In this document: positions 13,076 to 23,769 of the stretch, piece by piece
Layout: every line of letters begins with the position of its first letter
Position numbering within the stretch: the stretch's first letter is position 1
Assembly (NCBI RefSeq): GCF_030272615.1
Contig: NC_081406.1
Span: 398,387,939 to 398,451,938 of the forward strand
Length of the DNA: 64,000 nt
Source: Cryptomeria japonica
Taxonomy: Eukaryota > Streptophyta > Pinopsida > Cupressales > Cupressaceae
Reading direction: 5' to 3'
Position numbers and translations under genes: made by a program
Notes under the pieces: generated by a model
Seen by the model: only the letters and a program-made list of their open reading frames with translations
Databases searched by the model: none
What the model was told of the DNA's origin: nothing

Positions 13076-13887
13076 CATTTGCATTCTCATATAAATAAAT
13101 AAAAAATAACATAAAATATAATACATCTCATCATGTATATAGTGCATCATATAAAATAATCATAGAACATCATTTTCCTTTGCATCATGCATACATAGAA
13201 ACAAAAATGAGTAAAAACCAATGCATCATATCCCATTGTATCATCATAGGCATCATAGAATCATAATAAAATATGAATCTTCACATCATATAATCATAAA
13301 GCATATAGAAGCATCACATAATAACACATGCATATACTCACCGCAAGGATAGGTCATCTCATATATATATCAGAAATATCAGTGTCATGATACAATGATG
13401 TCAAAATCTCACATGGATACAAAATCACCCGAAGGTGTCTAAATCATCATACAACAAAACTGATGCAAAAATAGATCCAAGAGAGCTATGATGAACTCCC
13501 TCCCTTGGAGCTAGCAGGCCTCAAATAAACCTGAGATCTTGAAGTCCCAACCCCAGGATCATCTCATCTCTCTCCCCTTGTTGATGGTGGTGCAGGTGGA
13601 CCCATAGCACCCCCACTAGATGCTGCTCATCTATCCTTGCTTGTAGTGGTTGTGTGGTAAGCTCTCCTATAGCTACCAACTCTCAGGTGTAAAGGAACTG
13701 CTGCATAGTATATATTCCTCCAATATGCTATCTCCTCTCTTGCCTAGAGATAAAAACCAAATCTTGCTCTGAAGTCACCTGATACTGCAGCCTGTCTTGC
13801 CCTCAATGCCTCCTCTGTGACTGTATACTAATGTATAGCCTCGTCTATCTCCCTCTGCATCTCTCCCAACTGTTGTCTCAATCTCTG
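13076..13887 (-). pseudogene. G-A antisense PMD gene, C-terminal remnant
   Basis: On the minus strand 13887 to about 13510 reads as one frame with stops TAG, TAG, TGA and TGA only. Seen: a charged Q/E/R-rich helix (QRLRQQLGEMQREIDEA), the phrase REEIAYWRNIYYAAVP, matching REEIRHWRTLYESVVP in the E2 copy, and a G/P-rich tail (GGAMGPPAPPSTRG, cf. GVSGPMRPPQPGPGG). The N-terminal PMD core is cut off because the G-B LTR inserted near 13888; it should lie beyond the right edge. Bases 13076-13500 are the AT-rich 3' flank, rich in ATGCAT/GATGAT-like words, resembling 34250-34600. E1 inserted in this flank. Confidence 0.75.
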
Positions 13888-15072
13888 TGTGTGAAAATTG
13901 GTAATATATAAGCTATAAGACACAAACACTTCAATAAATAATTGCATGCATGGTTAGATAGATATAATCAATGAATGTGAAAACCATAACAAATCAATTT
14001 ATTGCCTCTTAAAAGATGCAAGTATAAACTTGCTCTCAGATTTGTCTAAGAAATACCAGTGACTAGACTACACAAAGATGAAGGATTAATCTATATGAGA
14101 ACAAAATTAAGCTAAATGAATGCAAGATTAAGAAAAATAAGCTAGATGGATGCAAGCAATCATGATTAGACTAATATGCAAAAAGCTAAGGTGCAGTAAT
14201 CTCAAAGCACAATATTCTTAATGACTCTAGAGAAAAAACAACATAATAACAATAAATCTCCAGGGTTCCTTGATTGAGAGATGAAAAGGATGAATTTATA
14301 GAGAATCCAAAGAGAGATCAATGGTCAAGATTGATTAATGATGAGCAGTTGAGATTCCTCAAGAGAAAGCACAATCCAGGTGAATTGAAATGATTGGGTG
14401 CTTTGATTCAGTTTCAGAGGAGATTAGATTGAGTTGATTTTGAGATAAATTTAATAAAGCTTAATTTAATGCATCTGGACTATAAGTCTAGGTTTGCATT
14501 GGAGATGAAATCAATTGAAGTCATGCACTTGAGATAAAATTAGTTGATTACATGCATATTTCTTTTATTTGCTCAAGATTTTTTAATTAGAAAAGGCCTT
14601 TTTAATGAAACTGAATCCTTTTCCTCTTTGAGTTTAAACTTAGAGAAAATGATTTATTCAATTTAATTGCTTTTCTTTCTTGTTTGAGATTTCTCAAGTT
14701 ATGTCAAATTTAGAAAAGAAATATCTCAAGTTGATCTCCTTTTCTCAATTTAATTCCCTTTTGTAAATTAATTCCTTTTTTTAAATTAATTCCTTTTTTT
14801 AAAATTTATTTATTTTTGATGATTTAATGGCAAATTTATCTATTAATTAAATATGCTAGGATATTTAATTAAATAAATAGGATAATTGATTAAAATAATT
14901 TACTTGGAATGATTAATTAATATAGATTGATTTATTTTCCATGTGACATTGATGATTTAAGAATTAATTAATTAGGTGCTCAAGCTTGATTTAATTGCCT
15001 TTGGTTAGGACCTTGGTGATGTAGTCAAGATTAGGGGCCCATGGTTTAGATGACCATTTTTACGGTATTACA
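13888..15072 (-). repeat. G-B 3' LTR
   Basis: On the minus strand it starts TGTAATACCGTAAAAATGG next to a polypurine tract and ends ...CCAATTTTCACA. The lower end is uncertain by a few bases because it lies in a TGTGTGTG run (13886-13892). The CTATAAATTCATCC box near 14290-14301 resembles the TATA region of the E1 and E2 LTRs. The partner LTR is outside the window. Confidence 0.75.
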
Positions 15073-15086
15073 TTTTCCTCTCTTTG
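15073..15086 (-). other. G-B polypurine tract
   Basis: On the minus strand CAAAGAGAGGAAAA directly precedes the LTR start TGTAATACC. It is homologous to the E1 and E2 tracts. Confidence 0.75.
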
Positions 15087-16021
15087 AATTGATGTGCGAG
15101 TAGTGTATTGATTCAAAGAATAGTCGATGTCAAATAGATATCAATTTTGAACTTGATGGACCAAAAATCGATGAAGAGCGAGATGTTCAGCTTGATTTGG
15201 AGCAATGAAACTGAACAAATTGATTAAAGCGACACCAATTCTAAATTTGATTGAACTAGGACCGATGAAGAGAGAGATATTGATCTTGAACTTGATGGAT
15301 CAAGAAACAGGTACTAATCTAGAACTTGATTGAACTAGAATCGATTGAACAAGATTGATAATACCAATTTTGAACTTGATTGAACAAGAATCGATTAGTA
15401 TATGTCCAACTTGATTCGATGTGATGATTACTGAACACCGATTTGAATATTGATTCAGATGAGGACAAAAACTAATATGCCCCTAGAGATTGATTTTATT
15501 TGACATCGAAGAATCTCAACTTGATATGATGCGATGTAGTTAAGATTCCCCTAGCAACAAGGTCTTAGTTGATTTATTTTGATTGATATTCGATTAAAAT
15601 AGTTTTTTTGCTCAACTTCTGATGAAGATTTGATAAATTTCTTGACTTTTCGATGATGTAATCATTGATAATAATGATATAATGAGTATTCCCCCTCAGG
15701 AGCGAAATCAAAAGATAAAGAGATTGCACTGATTTTAGGTAATTTTATTTAATAAACTGATTTAGCGATGATAATATGAGCACAAAGATTAATGTAAGAA
15801 TTAATTTGAAATTAGAGTTGATTCAGAAAAGATTTGAGCACAAAATGATGTGAAGATTGACCTTAAGATGAAGTGTTAAGTGGTCAACATTGTCAGATTT
15901 TGACTATAAATTTGATGTCAGATTTCAATTTCGATCTCAAAAATGGACTCAAGACGGTCAATTTAGCTAAGAGTACAAATTTTGTGTCCATTGAAGCAAG
16001 TTTGAAAATTAGGGTTTCGCC
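15087..16021. repeat. Degenerate AACTTGATTGAACAAGAATC repeats upstream of the PMD promoter
   Basis: Between the G-B polypurine tract and the PMD promoter lie many diverged copies of words such as GAACTTGATTGAAC, ATCGATGAAGAG and TCGATT (about 15110-15560). No ORF is seen. Confidence 0.55.
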
Positions 16022-16029
16022 TATATAAG
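16022..16029 (+). promoter_or_regulatory. TATA box of the G-B antisense PMD gene
   Basis: TATATAAG lies 75 bp upstream of the ATG at 16104. The E2 PMD copy has a TATA box at the matching place (36941-36949, minus). Confidence 0.6.
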
Positions 16030-16360
16030 GGGTTGAAGGTGTCATTTTCAATTCATTTTTACTTCTCAAAGTTCAAAATTTCAAAAACCTTCTCTGAAGC
16101 AAAATGCCAATTCTAGTTCCAGATCACTGATTCGAGCGCCAGAGACACCACAACCAACCTTGAAACTATCTGCCAGAAAGTGATCGATCTTAAGCCTTGT
16201 GAATTCCAAATTTTGTGATTTTTTGTTGAATTTTTCATTCTATACTTCATTTTAGTTTGTGCCTAGTCATTTCATCGTATGGTCAGCTAGTGTTTATCAT
16301 ATGAGTATCTGGTAATTATTCTTTTCTCGTATGGTCATATAGGATTTGTCGTATGGTATA

Positions 16361-17789
16361 TGTAGACACCTAAAAATGGTCAACGCTTGCAGAATCATAC
16401 TTTAACATTTGCACATTGCCTTATTTTAGGGTTTTTGTGTCGCATTAACATTTCTCCTATTTCACGCACTTGGTCTTTATCATTTGCGAGCATTGAGTCC
16501 TTCTTCTTCATTCTTCATTTATCTCGCTCTCAAATTTGGTCTTGTCGACAACACTATTCGGTCATGATTTTGGTCAATCTTATCCTGTCGCATCAATGTG
16601 CATGCTAATTTGTAATCATTTTGGACATCGTCAATCCTAATTAGGGTTTTGTCCTCTTGTCGATCTTGTCATCATACGATCGATTTGTCATCGATCATTA
16701 TCATTTTCAATCTTGTCATTTTGCAATCTATTTTGTCATCGATCCTTGTCTTCTTGTCAATTTTGTCATTTTTGCGATCAATTTGTCATTGTTTCTCATC
16801 AATTGGCGCATTTATCAATCAAATCATTTATCACATTGGTTCTTTGTTAATCAGAATCATGATCGAGTCAATTATCTTTCATCAAGACCTAATTGTCATC
16901 CTTGCATTGCTAATTCATCTTCTAGGGTTTCGTGATTTAATCATTTAACCTTGTTTGTCATTTCTCCCTTTAGGATTAATAAATTATTTATTTATCCTAA
17001 GTCTTCTCATCACAATTAAATGTTCATTTAATTGGCTAATTATTCCTCTTTTTGTGAATTAATTAATAAATGACAAATTATTAATTAATTTACCTAATTT
17101 CACATAATTCACTAAATTTCTAATTTCCTCATTTTTCTAATTTCCTAATTCCTTTTTTCCAATTTTCTAATTTTCCTAATTTCTAATTCAATTTCCTCCT
17201 ATTTTCCTCCTAATTTCATGGGAATGACATTTCAATTTGTCATAATTTGTCATAATTGACAATCAATCAATTTTGACATAGAAATTTGTCATAATCTTGT
17301 CATAAATTATCAATCAATCAATTTTGCATAGAAAGTGCAAATTTGTCATAAATTTGTCATAATTGACATTCTTGATTTGCAATTTCCATTTGAATCTCTT
17401 CATGCTAATTTGATCATTTCTCCAATTTATCTATAAATTGGATGAATTTCTTCAATCTCAATCTAATAATCACTTGTTGGAATTACTTTGTCGAATCAAT
17501 CATGCTTTGAGTATTCTTGTGCCAATGTCAATCTTGCTTTCACATTAGGTTTATGCACTTGAAGGTGAGATCCACAAATAAAGGCTATTTGGAGAAGAAA
17601 GAAGGACAATGGAGCTGCATGAAGGAGACATTCGAATCTGCATCTGGTTTGCTTAGTTTTTAGTTTTGAATGTTTTGCTTTCATGTCTCTATTAAGTGTA
17701 ATTAGGATTGATCATTGCAATGAGCTTTTGTGATTGAGCTATGATTAGTATTTTGACTTGCTTTGATGATTTCCGATTTCCTATCTACA
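16361..17789 (+). repeat. E2 5' LTR
   Basis: Starts TGTAGACACCTAAAAATGG and ends TATCTACA. TATA box CTATAAATTGG at 17431-17441 with palindromic CCAATTT/AAATTGG around it. Many TTTGTCAT words lie in the AT-rich middle (17230-17370). Open frames here repeat in the 3' LTR and are not genes. Confidence 0.93.
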
Positions 17790-17794
17790 TTAAT

Positions 17795-17810
17795 TGTTGA
17801 ACCTGACGTG
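17795..17810 (+). other. E2 primer-binding site
   Basis: TGTTGAACCTGACGTG starts five bases after the LTR. It aligns with the E1 site TGGTGAACCCGATGTG, so the intact form probably began TGG. Confidence 0.65.
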
Positions 17811-19849
17811 AACTAACCACTTAACCATGCTTTTGAGTGCTTTTGAGATGATTTGCAGGTCAAAAACCCAAGAAATAGGGTAGTGCAGGGTTTTCTGGGA
17901 ACTTCTGCGCCTGTGTCAAGCATTCTACACCTGTGTCAAGCATTCTGTGCCTGTGTCAAGGGCATTCTGCACTTGTGTCAGACATTCTACACCTGTGTTA
18001 GACATTCTGCGCCTGTGTAGGACAAGAAACAGAGGTAAAAGACAATGATTTTCACTTGCAAATTGTTTTCTTTTGTATTCTGTTTCTGCTTTTTTGGTTT
18101 TGTTGGTACTGATTCTCTGTGTAGAACCTTGGCATACACATGACAAAGACAACAAATGAAACTACTAACATGTTTTATGTAGGTTCGATAGTCAAAGACT
18201 AAACATATCAAACTTCTGACTTGGGTTTTTGCAAGTTGCCTTGGACTACAACTAAACTTTGTGTTTGCAATTAATGTTTAGGCACCTAGTATGATTTCTA
18301 AATAGGATGGAATGAATCTATGTTTGCTTTGATTGTTGGGTTTGACATTGGAGTAGGAGATTATGCTCTCATCCTTCTTAGGGTGATCAGAAATCCAGAT
18401 CTTCAATACCATGCTCATGTTTTTGATTGTGTGTCACCTTTAGAGGGCCTGCCTTCCCGACCATTTGCTTTTGCAAGCAAGTGATAATCATGAGAAGGGA
18501 ATGACCCAAAGTGAGTATGGCTAGAATACCTTGGCATTCTAACTCACTATAAACAAATACCTGATGGGCAAAAGCTTTGAAGGAAGGGTTACGTGGGAAT
18601 TGTAGTTACTTGGGAAGTGATGACCCTTGAACTCTTTCTCATATCAACATCTAAGTAGGGCCTCATGGTCTAAATCATGCTTGTGCGACTACATTTATTT
18701 GGTATCTTGGTGGGCTTAATATCTCAATCACGCTTGCGTGACATCAAGGAGTAACGCCTAACAGAAATCCTTACTAAACACCTTGTATTTAGAGGCCAAA
18801 AATCCTTCTAGTTGCTTGAGAAGGACAAGTTCGGATACTTGGAAGAGATACTAAGTTCGCCATGGGGAGATTTCCATGGGGACTGATGCTTGGCTGCCCT
18901 AAGAAGTGAGTGCTATGGAGGGGAGCCCGTGGGGTCAAGCATCTATGTATTCTCCTTGAATCCCATAACAAGTCTACCTCTCAAGTACCTAATGTCCTTG
19001 CCTACCATAATAAATGTGTGAATGAGCATGATTGTCTTGAGTCTAAGTTAAAATATCTTGTCTTCTTTACTGGTCAAAAGTTTAATTGCATCTCATTTCA
19101 AAAACAAGGCAAATTGATTCAAAACAAGGTTAAACACAAGAACATTTCATCCAACAAAGTTCAAAACATCTTCAAACATGGTTGTCAAACATTTTTAAAA
19201 ATCTTGTCTCAACATTCATGTCACTTAGTTTTAGGTTCATCCTAGGTTTGCATTTTGCAAAGTCATTGTCAAGTACCAAGGTTAGGTTTCACCTAGGTCA
19301 TACTCCTTTCGCATATGAATAAGGGTCATTCATTTGCATGTGTCCTCTTGCATTAGAGTAATACCATTTCATAATTCAACTTTAGGTTGACATTGTCATA
19401 CATTTGCATTTGCATACCCTAGGTCCCTTCAATAAGTTTAGGTCATTATCATATCATATTAAGGTCATTCGTATAATAATTGTCCCTTTGCATATAGTGC
19501 CAAAACTAGGTTTTGTCATACTTGAGTAATACAAATCTTTGAATAAACCCTAAGTCATTGTTGGGAAGTCTAGACCTTATCAAACTTTTGTCTTTTTGTC
19601 ATCAATGTCATTTGGTCAAACCTAGCTTAGTATCCAAGCATATAGGGGAGACATTGTCATTTTGTCCTTTTGTCACTTGGTCCTTTTGTCCTTTGAGGTC
19701 TAGACATCATTTCAATTTCCTAAGGGTCTCATCTTTAGAATTGCATTCATGAGTTTGTCAAAATCTTGAAAAAACAACAAAAACTTTAAGTTGCATTGTC
19801 ATCCTTTAGGTTGCATTTGTCAATCCCATTAGTTGCATTGCATAGTGAC
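17811..19849 (+). other. E2 5' leader
   Basis: Noncoding, conserved with the E1 leader along its length, for example TCAAGCATCTATGTATTCTC near 18936. It contains the minisatellite described separately and a GTCATTTTGTCCTTTTGTC-type repeat around 19585-19690. Confidence 0.6.
17904..18025 (+). repeat. GCGCCTGTGTCA minisatellite, E2 leader
   Basis: Six tandem units of about 20 bp, of the form (G/C)CGCCTGTGTCAAGCATTCT with variants. It sits about 100 bp after the primer-binding site, as in E1. Confidence 0.8.
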
Positions 19850-20875
19850 ATGTTTGTTGAAATGAGGTCTCAACCTTCTTACGAAGCCATGTCATCACAA
19901 TTGAGAAATCAATCATGTCAATCCAATCTCTACATGTCTCAGAACTTGGATCAAACTTATCATGATGATGTAAATGTCCAAATACAAAAACTAGAGGAGA
20001 AACTAGCTCAAGAAGAGGAGATATTGGAACAAAGAGTGAAAAACATTGAGAATAATAGATCACAAATGTCCAAAATGTTTCGAAAATTTCTAGGTCAAAA
20101 TCCAAAGATTGAGCCAATTGATGTAAGATCTCTTCTTGAACGATCAAACATACCAGCTCTCCTCTCCCAAATAGAGATGATGAAACAATTTCAAGAAAGG
20201 AGACAACATCAATTTCAACATTATGTGCCTCCACAACAAGAACAAGAAGGTGTTTACTATCAATCAAATTTTCAACCAATACAACCAATGGTTCAACCAA
20301 TGGTTCAACATTTCCAACAGACACAACCAATTGTCCAACATATACAACCAACACAACCAATGGTCCAACATATTCAACAGACACAACCAATGGTCCAATT
20401 TCAACAATATGTCCAACCAACTATACAATGTCCACAAATAGTTCAACCAATGGTGGAATATCAACAAGTTCAATCAACATATCAATGTCAACAACCACAA
20501 CCAAACATTCAGAAACAAAGGTTGCAGCACACACCAACCCAAGTTTCAAACATGTTAGAACAATTGAACCAAGTCCAATATCAAAACATGACACCAGATC
20601 AGAACCAACTTCTTGCCAAACAAGTTCAAATTCCAGATACAACTATGTCAAAACCCGGAAAGAAAGGTGGCTTTATTGCAAGGATCTTAAGGAACCTACC
20701 AAGTGAGTTCTTTAAGGAAGATCAAGATAATACACTTATGTCTAGCAATGCCTCATCCCCTCGCAAACAAATTGACTCTCCAGTGGCATCTATTCCTACA
20801 CCTTTAGAAGTTTCACAAGAACCTTCCATGTTGTCCTCATCAAACAATACACCCAAGGATGCAATTATCCAATAG
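19850..20875 (+). CDS. E2 glutamine-rich coiled-coil protein of unknown function
   Basis: Uninterrupted frame of 341 codons from ATG 19850 (MFVEMRSQPS). The frame is open a little further upstream without an ATG. Order: an S/Q/N-rich N-terminus, a predicted coiled coil at about residues 45-75 (LEEKLAQEEEILEQRVKNIE), a conserved block RSLLERSNIPALLSQIEMM, a Q-rich region with QPMVQHIQ-type tandem repeats more numerous than in E1, and a C-terminus with FIARILRNLPSEFF shared with E1. It occupies the place of gag but shows no gag fold signature or zinc knuckle that I can see. It may be a particle or RNA-packaging protein of this family; that is a guess. It is the only intact E1/E2-type ORF here. 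Confidence 0.7.
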   Translation: MFVEMRSQPSYEAMSSQLRNQSCQSNLYMSQNLDQTYHDDVNVQIQKLEEKLAQEEEILEQRVKNIENNRSQMSKMFRKFLGQNPKIEPIDVRSLLERSNIPALLSQIEMMKQFQERRQHQFQHYVPPQQEQEGVYYQSNFQPIQPMVQPMVQHFQQTQPIVQHIQPTQPMVQHIQQTQPMVQFQQYVQPTIQCPQIVQPMVEYQQVQSTYQCQQPQPNIQKQRLQHTPTQVSNMLEQLNQVQYQNMTPDQNQLLAKQVQIPDTTMSKPGKKGGFIARILRNLPSEFFKEDQDNTLMSSNASSPRKQIDSPVASIPTPLEVSQEPSMLSSSNNTPKDAIIQ

Positions 20876-21676
20876 CTATCCATAATTCATTGCCACGATA
20901 ATCCAGTTCATGATGCACATCCTTGTCATGTTTCAGAAATACAAGACCCAATGCCACCATGCACTTTATTGCCATTACCTGTTTTAGAGGACCCCATTCG
21001 AAGTCCCTCTTCCTCATGTTCAAGCATTGATTCCTTGCTAGAATCCATCACAAATGTTCAAAATGCATTTCCTTCATGCCAAAGCATTGATCCCTTGCCA
21101 GAATCCCCCATGTCAAGAGGATAATTTAGAGCATAAAGAAATGTGTGTTAAAATAGATCAAGATCAAGATCCCGCAACCTTATCATCCCATCCAATTGTT
21201 GACCAGGGTCTCATCTTCCCAGAAACTCATGATGATTCCCCTATTCTTGTCCATCCTATCCAAAGTCCTATTGACACTCCATTCCCCGAGCAAGATCAAG
21301 ATATCCTAGTTCATCCAATCCCAAATGATCCCCTTCCATTTCATGAACACAATGTCCTTTCAAATCCCATTGACATTCCACTTCTTGAGAAAGATCAAGA
21401 TATCCTTTCCATCCTTTATGATGATCCCATTGAAAGTCAAGAGCAAAGCACCTTTAAAGAGGATGCGAATGATCTTCCTCCTTGTCAAGATCAAATTATT
21501 CCTTTAGATCCTCCACAAGATCCACTTGTTCCTCCATCTCCTTGTCCGAATGCTCCATATGCACTCCAAGGTCTCATTTCTTTTGATGATCCCATTATTC
21601 CTCCCATTCCATCTCTTGAAGAACCTGTCATTGAACCATGTCTACTAAACACTCCTAGTCCCTCTCATGATCCTAA

Positions 21677-23687
21677 TGTTGGGTCTCAAATCAAAAGATT
21701 GGATAGGTCCTAAGGAAATTCCAACTCCTATGATCAAACCCTCCAATTGACTTGGCCAACTTATAGAGTGAACCTATCTGGTTTCTAACTCTCTCACTTT
21801 AGGCTCTGCAGGACCTAGGCGGGTATACCTATTCACTAGTTGTTCCTTCAACTAATGCTTTTTATAGCAGATTTAGTGTCTTAATCTGATATCTCTTAGT
21901 CTTAGAATGGTATAAGTTTCTGGAATGGAGATATAGTAGATGAGTTCAAGATTGTTGTTGTAGAAGCTATTCGATCTATGTTTCCTAACTACTTCTGTTT
22001 GCCTTTAAAATAACAAATGGTGAAATATAATGATGAGTGTAATCTGTTTTTGACCAGTGCCTTCTTTGTTGTTTGGGCTACAGAGTCATTGTACTTTCAT
22101 TAGGACTTATGGTACGAGCCTGTGAGACAGTTTTTTAATCCACCCTTTTATGGACCTGTCAGTTATTATTTCTTTTGAGATCAATTTGAATACTTATATC
22201 ATATGTTGATTGAATGAATTTAACCCTACCTTTAAGGGACCAATCAATGAAGTACTGCGAGGAACAATTACAATTCGCAAGCAGAACTTTTGTTTCAACC
22301 TTATAACATGAAGCACAAATTTGATTTCAAGAATATGAATAACCTTATCACTTTAGATAATATCACAGACGATTGCCAAAACAAAGTGAAATAATCTGCA
22401 ACACATACACAAAGAAAAACAACAGTTCATAGCATGTATTCCATCAAAGTTTGCCAAACTTACAGGCTATCATGCCATCTTCTTCCTCTATCTTTTTCGT
22501 TTTTTTTCTGTCTTTTCTTCCCCCTTCACATTACAAAAATCATTCTCATATATATATGAGGATGAAGGCTTTTCATGAAGAGAGATGACTCTTCAAAATG
22601 CTAATCATTAGATTAAATGTTTCTAACAAACTTAAAAGAGAGATTAAGAATTCCTAAATGATAAATATAATCATCATCCTTGAAGGCTTTGATTCGAGCA
22701 TTCTGTTTCTTCAATTCATCTCCCTGTGACAGATACCTGAATATCATCTGGTTGACAGTAGGGGCAATATCCTTACTTCGATCTATTTCTGATAAGGCTC
22801 TTCTGATTATCGCTGAGCTCATTCCGCAAGTCCTCCGCAATTTTCAGTCTTTTAGCATTGATCTGGCTCTTATGAAGATTCAATCAGTTCAACTATAATC
22901 GTATGGGCAACTTGTGCACAGTTAATGTTCTGTGTCTACAATGGCTACTCAAGTGTTTAAATTTAACTGCAGATGTGATATTCCTCACTTGGGCCTTTAA
23001 CTCTTTCGCGGGAGGTACAGTTCGACCAAAATGATCGTAATTCAAAATTTTGATGAAACCCCTGTCTTCGGCCGAGTGTTTAAATCTTTCATCGAAAGAC
23101 CGTTTTCTTCGATACTATCTTTTCGGTGAGTAGCCCATGTCGAGAAGCCACTTTCAAGACTCATTGAAATCATTCTTTCATCGATAGACCTCTTTTCGAT
23201 AAGTCACTCGCACATTTCATCGAAATCATATTTCGATGAGTTCTGTTCTTCGGTGAAGGCTCATGTATGTTCATTGATATTCCCTTTTCATCGATATCCT
23301 CCTTTATCGATGAAACACCTTTGCTTTTGCTCGACATTATGTCATCGATGAAAACTTGCATTTCGATGAATGCTTTATGAGTTTCTTCGGTAGTTATGTT
23401 TCTTCGAAATCACCTTTTGCCTTTTGCCTTTTGTTTTTCACCTTTTTCGATGAAACTTGGAGCATCGATGAGCGGTTTTCTGTATCCATCGAAGGTGACT
23501 TTTTCTCGAAGTATTTTTGCATAGTGCTTCACACGTCACGCTCAGTTTTGATGAAAGCACTCTTTCGATGAAACCTCTTTCGAAATGCCCGACACAATTT
23601 GCTGGCCGAAAAATCCTTTTAGTCTTTACGCCTATGGAAATATACATTTTTTGTATATATTTTTTATTTTCAAATTAGTGTCCAACA
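21677..23687 (-). repeat. TR-GAG LTR, copy 1 (outer, 3')
   Basis: 2011 bp, starting TGTTGGGTCTC and ending GTGTCCAACA on the plus strand. The region about 23030-23600, which is near the LTR start on the minus strand (U3), carries many TTCGATGAAA/TTTCATCGA words. Short open frames repeated in all three LTRs (for example 23170-23361) are shadows. Confidence 0.92.
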
Positions 23688-23769
23688 GCGGCTCTGACTG
23701 AGGATGGAGGCATATTGAATATGTCTTCAAGAATTCAGAATCTCTGGTTTCGCAGACCAGGTGCCTAAT

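Larger units (their letters stand above)
1..13887 (+). mobile_element. Element G-A: old Ty3/gypsy (Tat-type) retrotransposon, fragment
   Basis: Seen: plus-strand RNase H and integrase remnants (570-2455), then a noncoding 3' region, then an antisense PMD gene remnant at 13076-13887. E1 (3807-13070) and the G-B LTR starting near 13888 break it up. The left end lies outside the window. The rest of its PMD gene and its 3' LTR should lie beyond G-B, past the right edge. Known: Tat-lineage gypsy elements carry a second RNase H between the RT-linked RNase H and integrase, and some carry extra ORFs in antisense between integrase and the 3' LTR. Inferred: the pieces form one element because their order matches G-B and E2. 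Confidence 0.7.

Noticed and set aside
17904-18025. Tandem repeats considered as a CRISPR array
   Set aside because: Units are about 20 bp without unique spacers, in plant retrotransposon DNA; it is a minisatellite.
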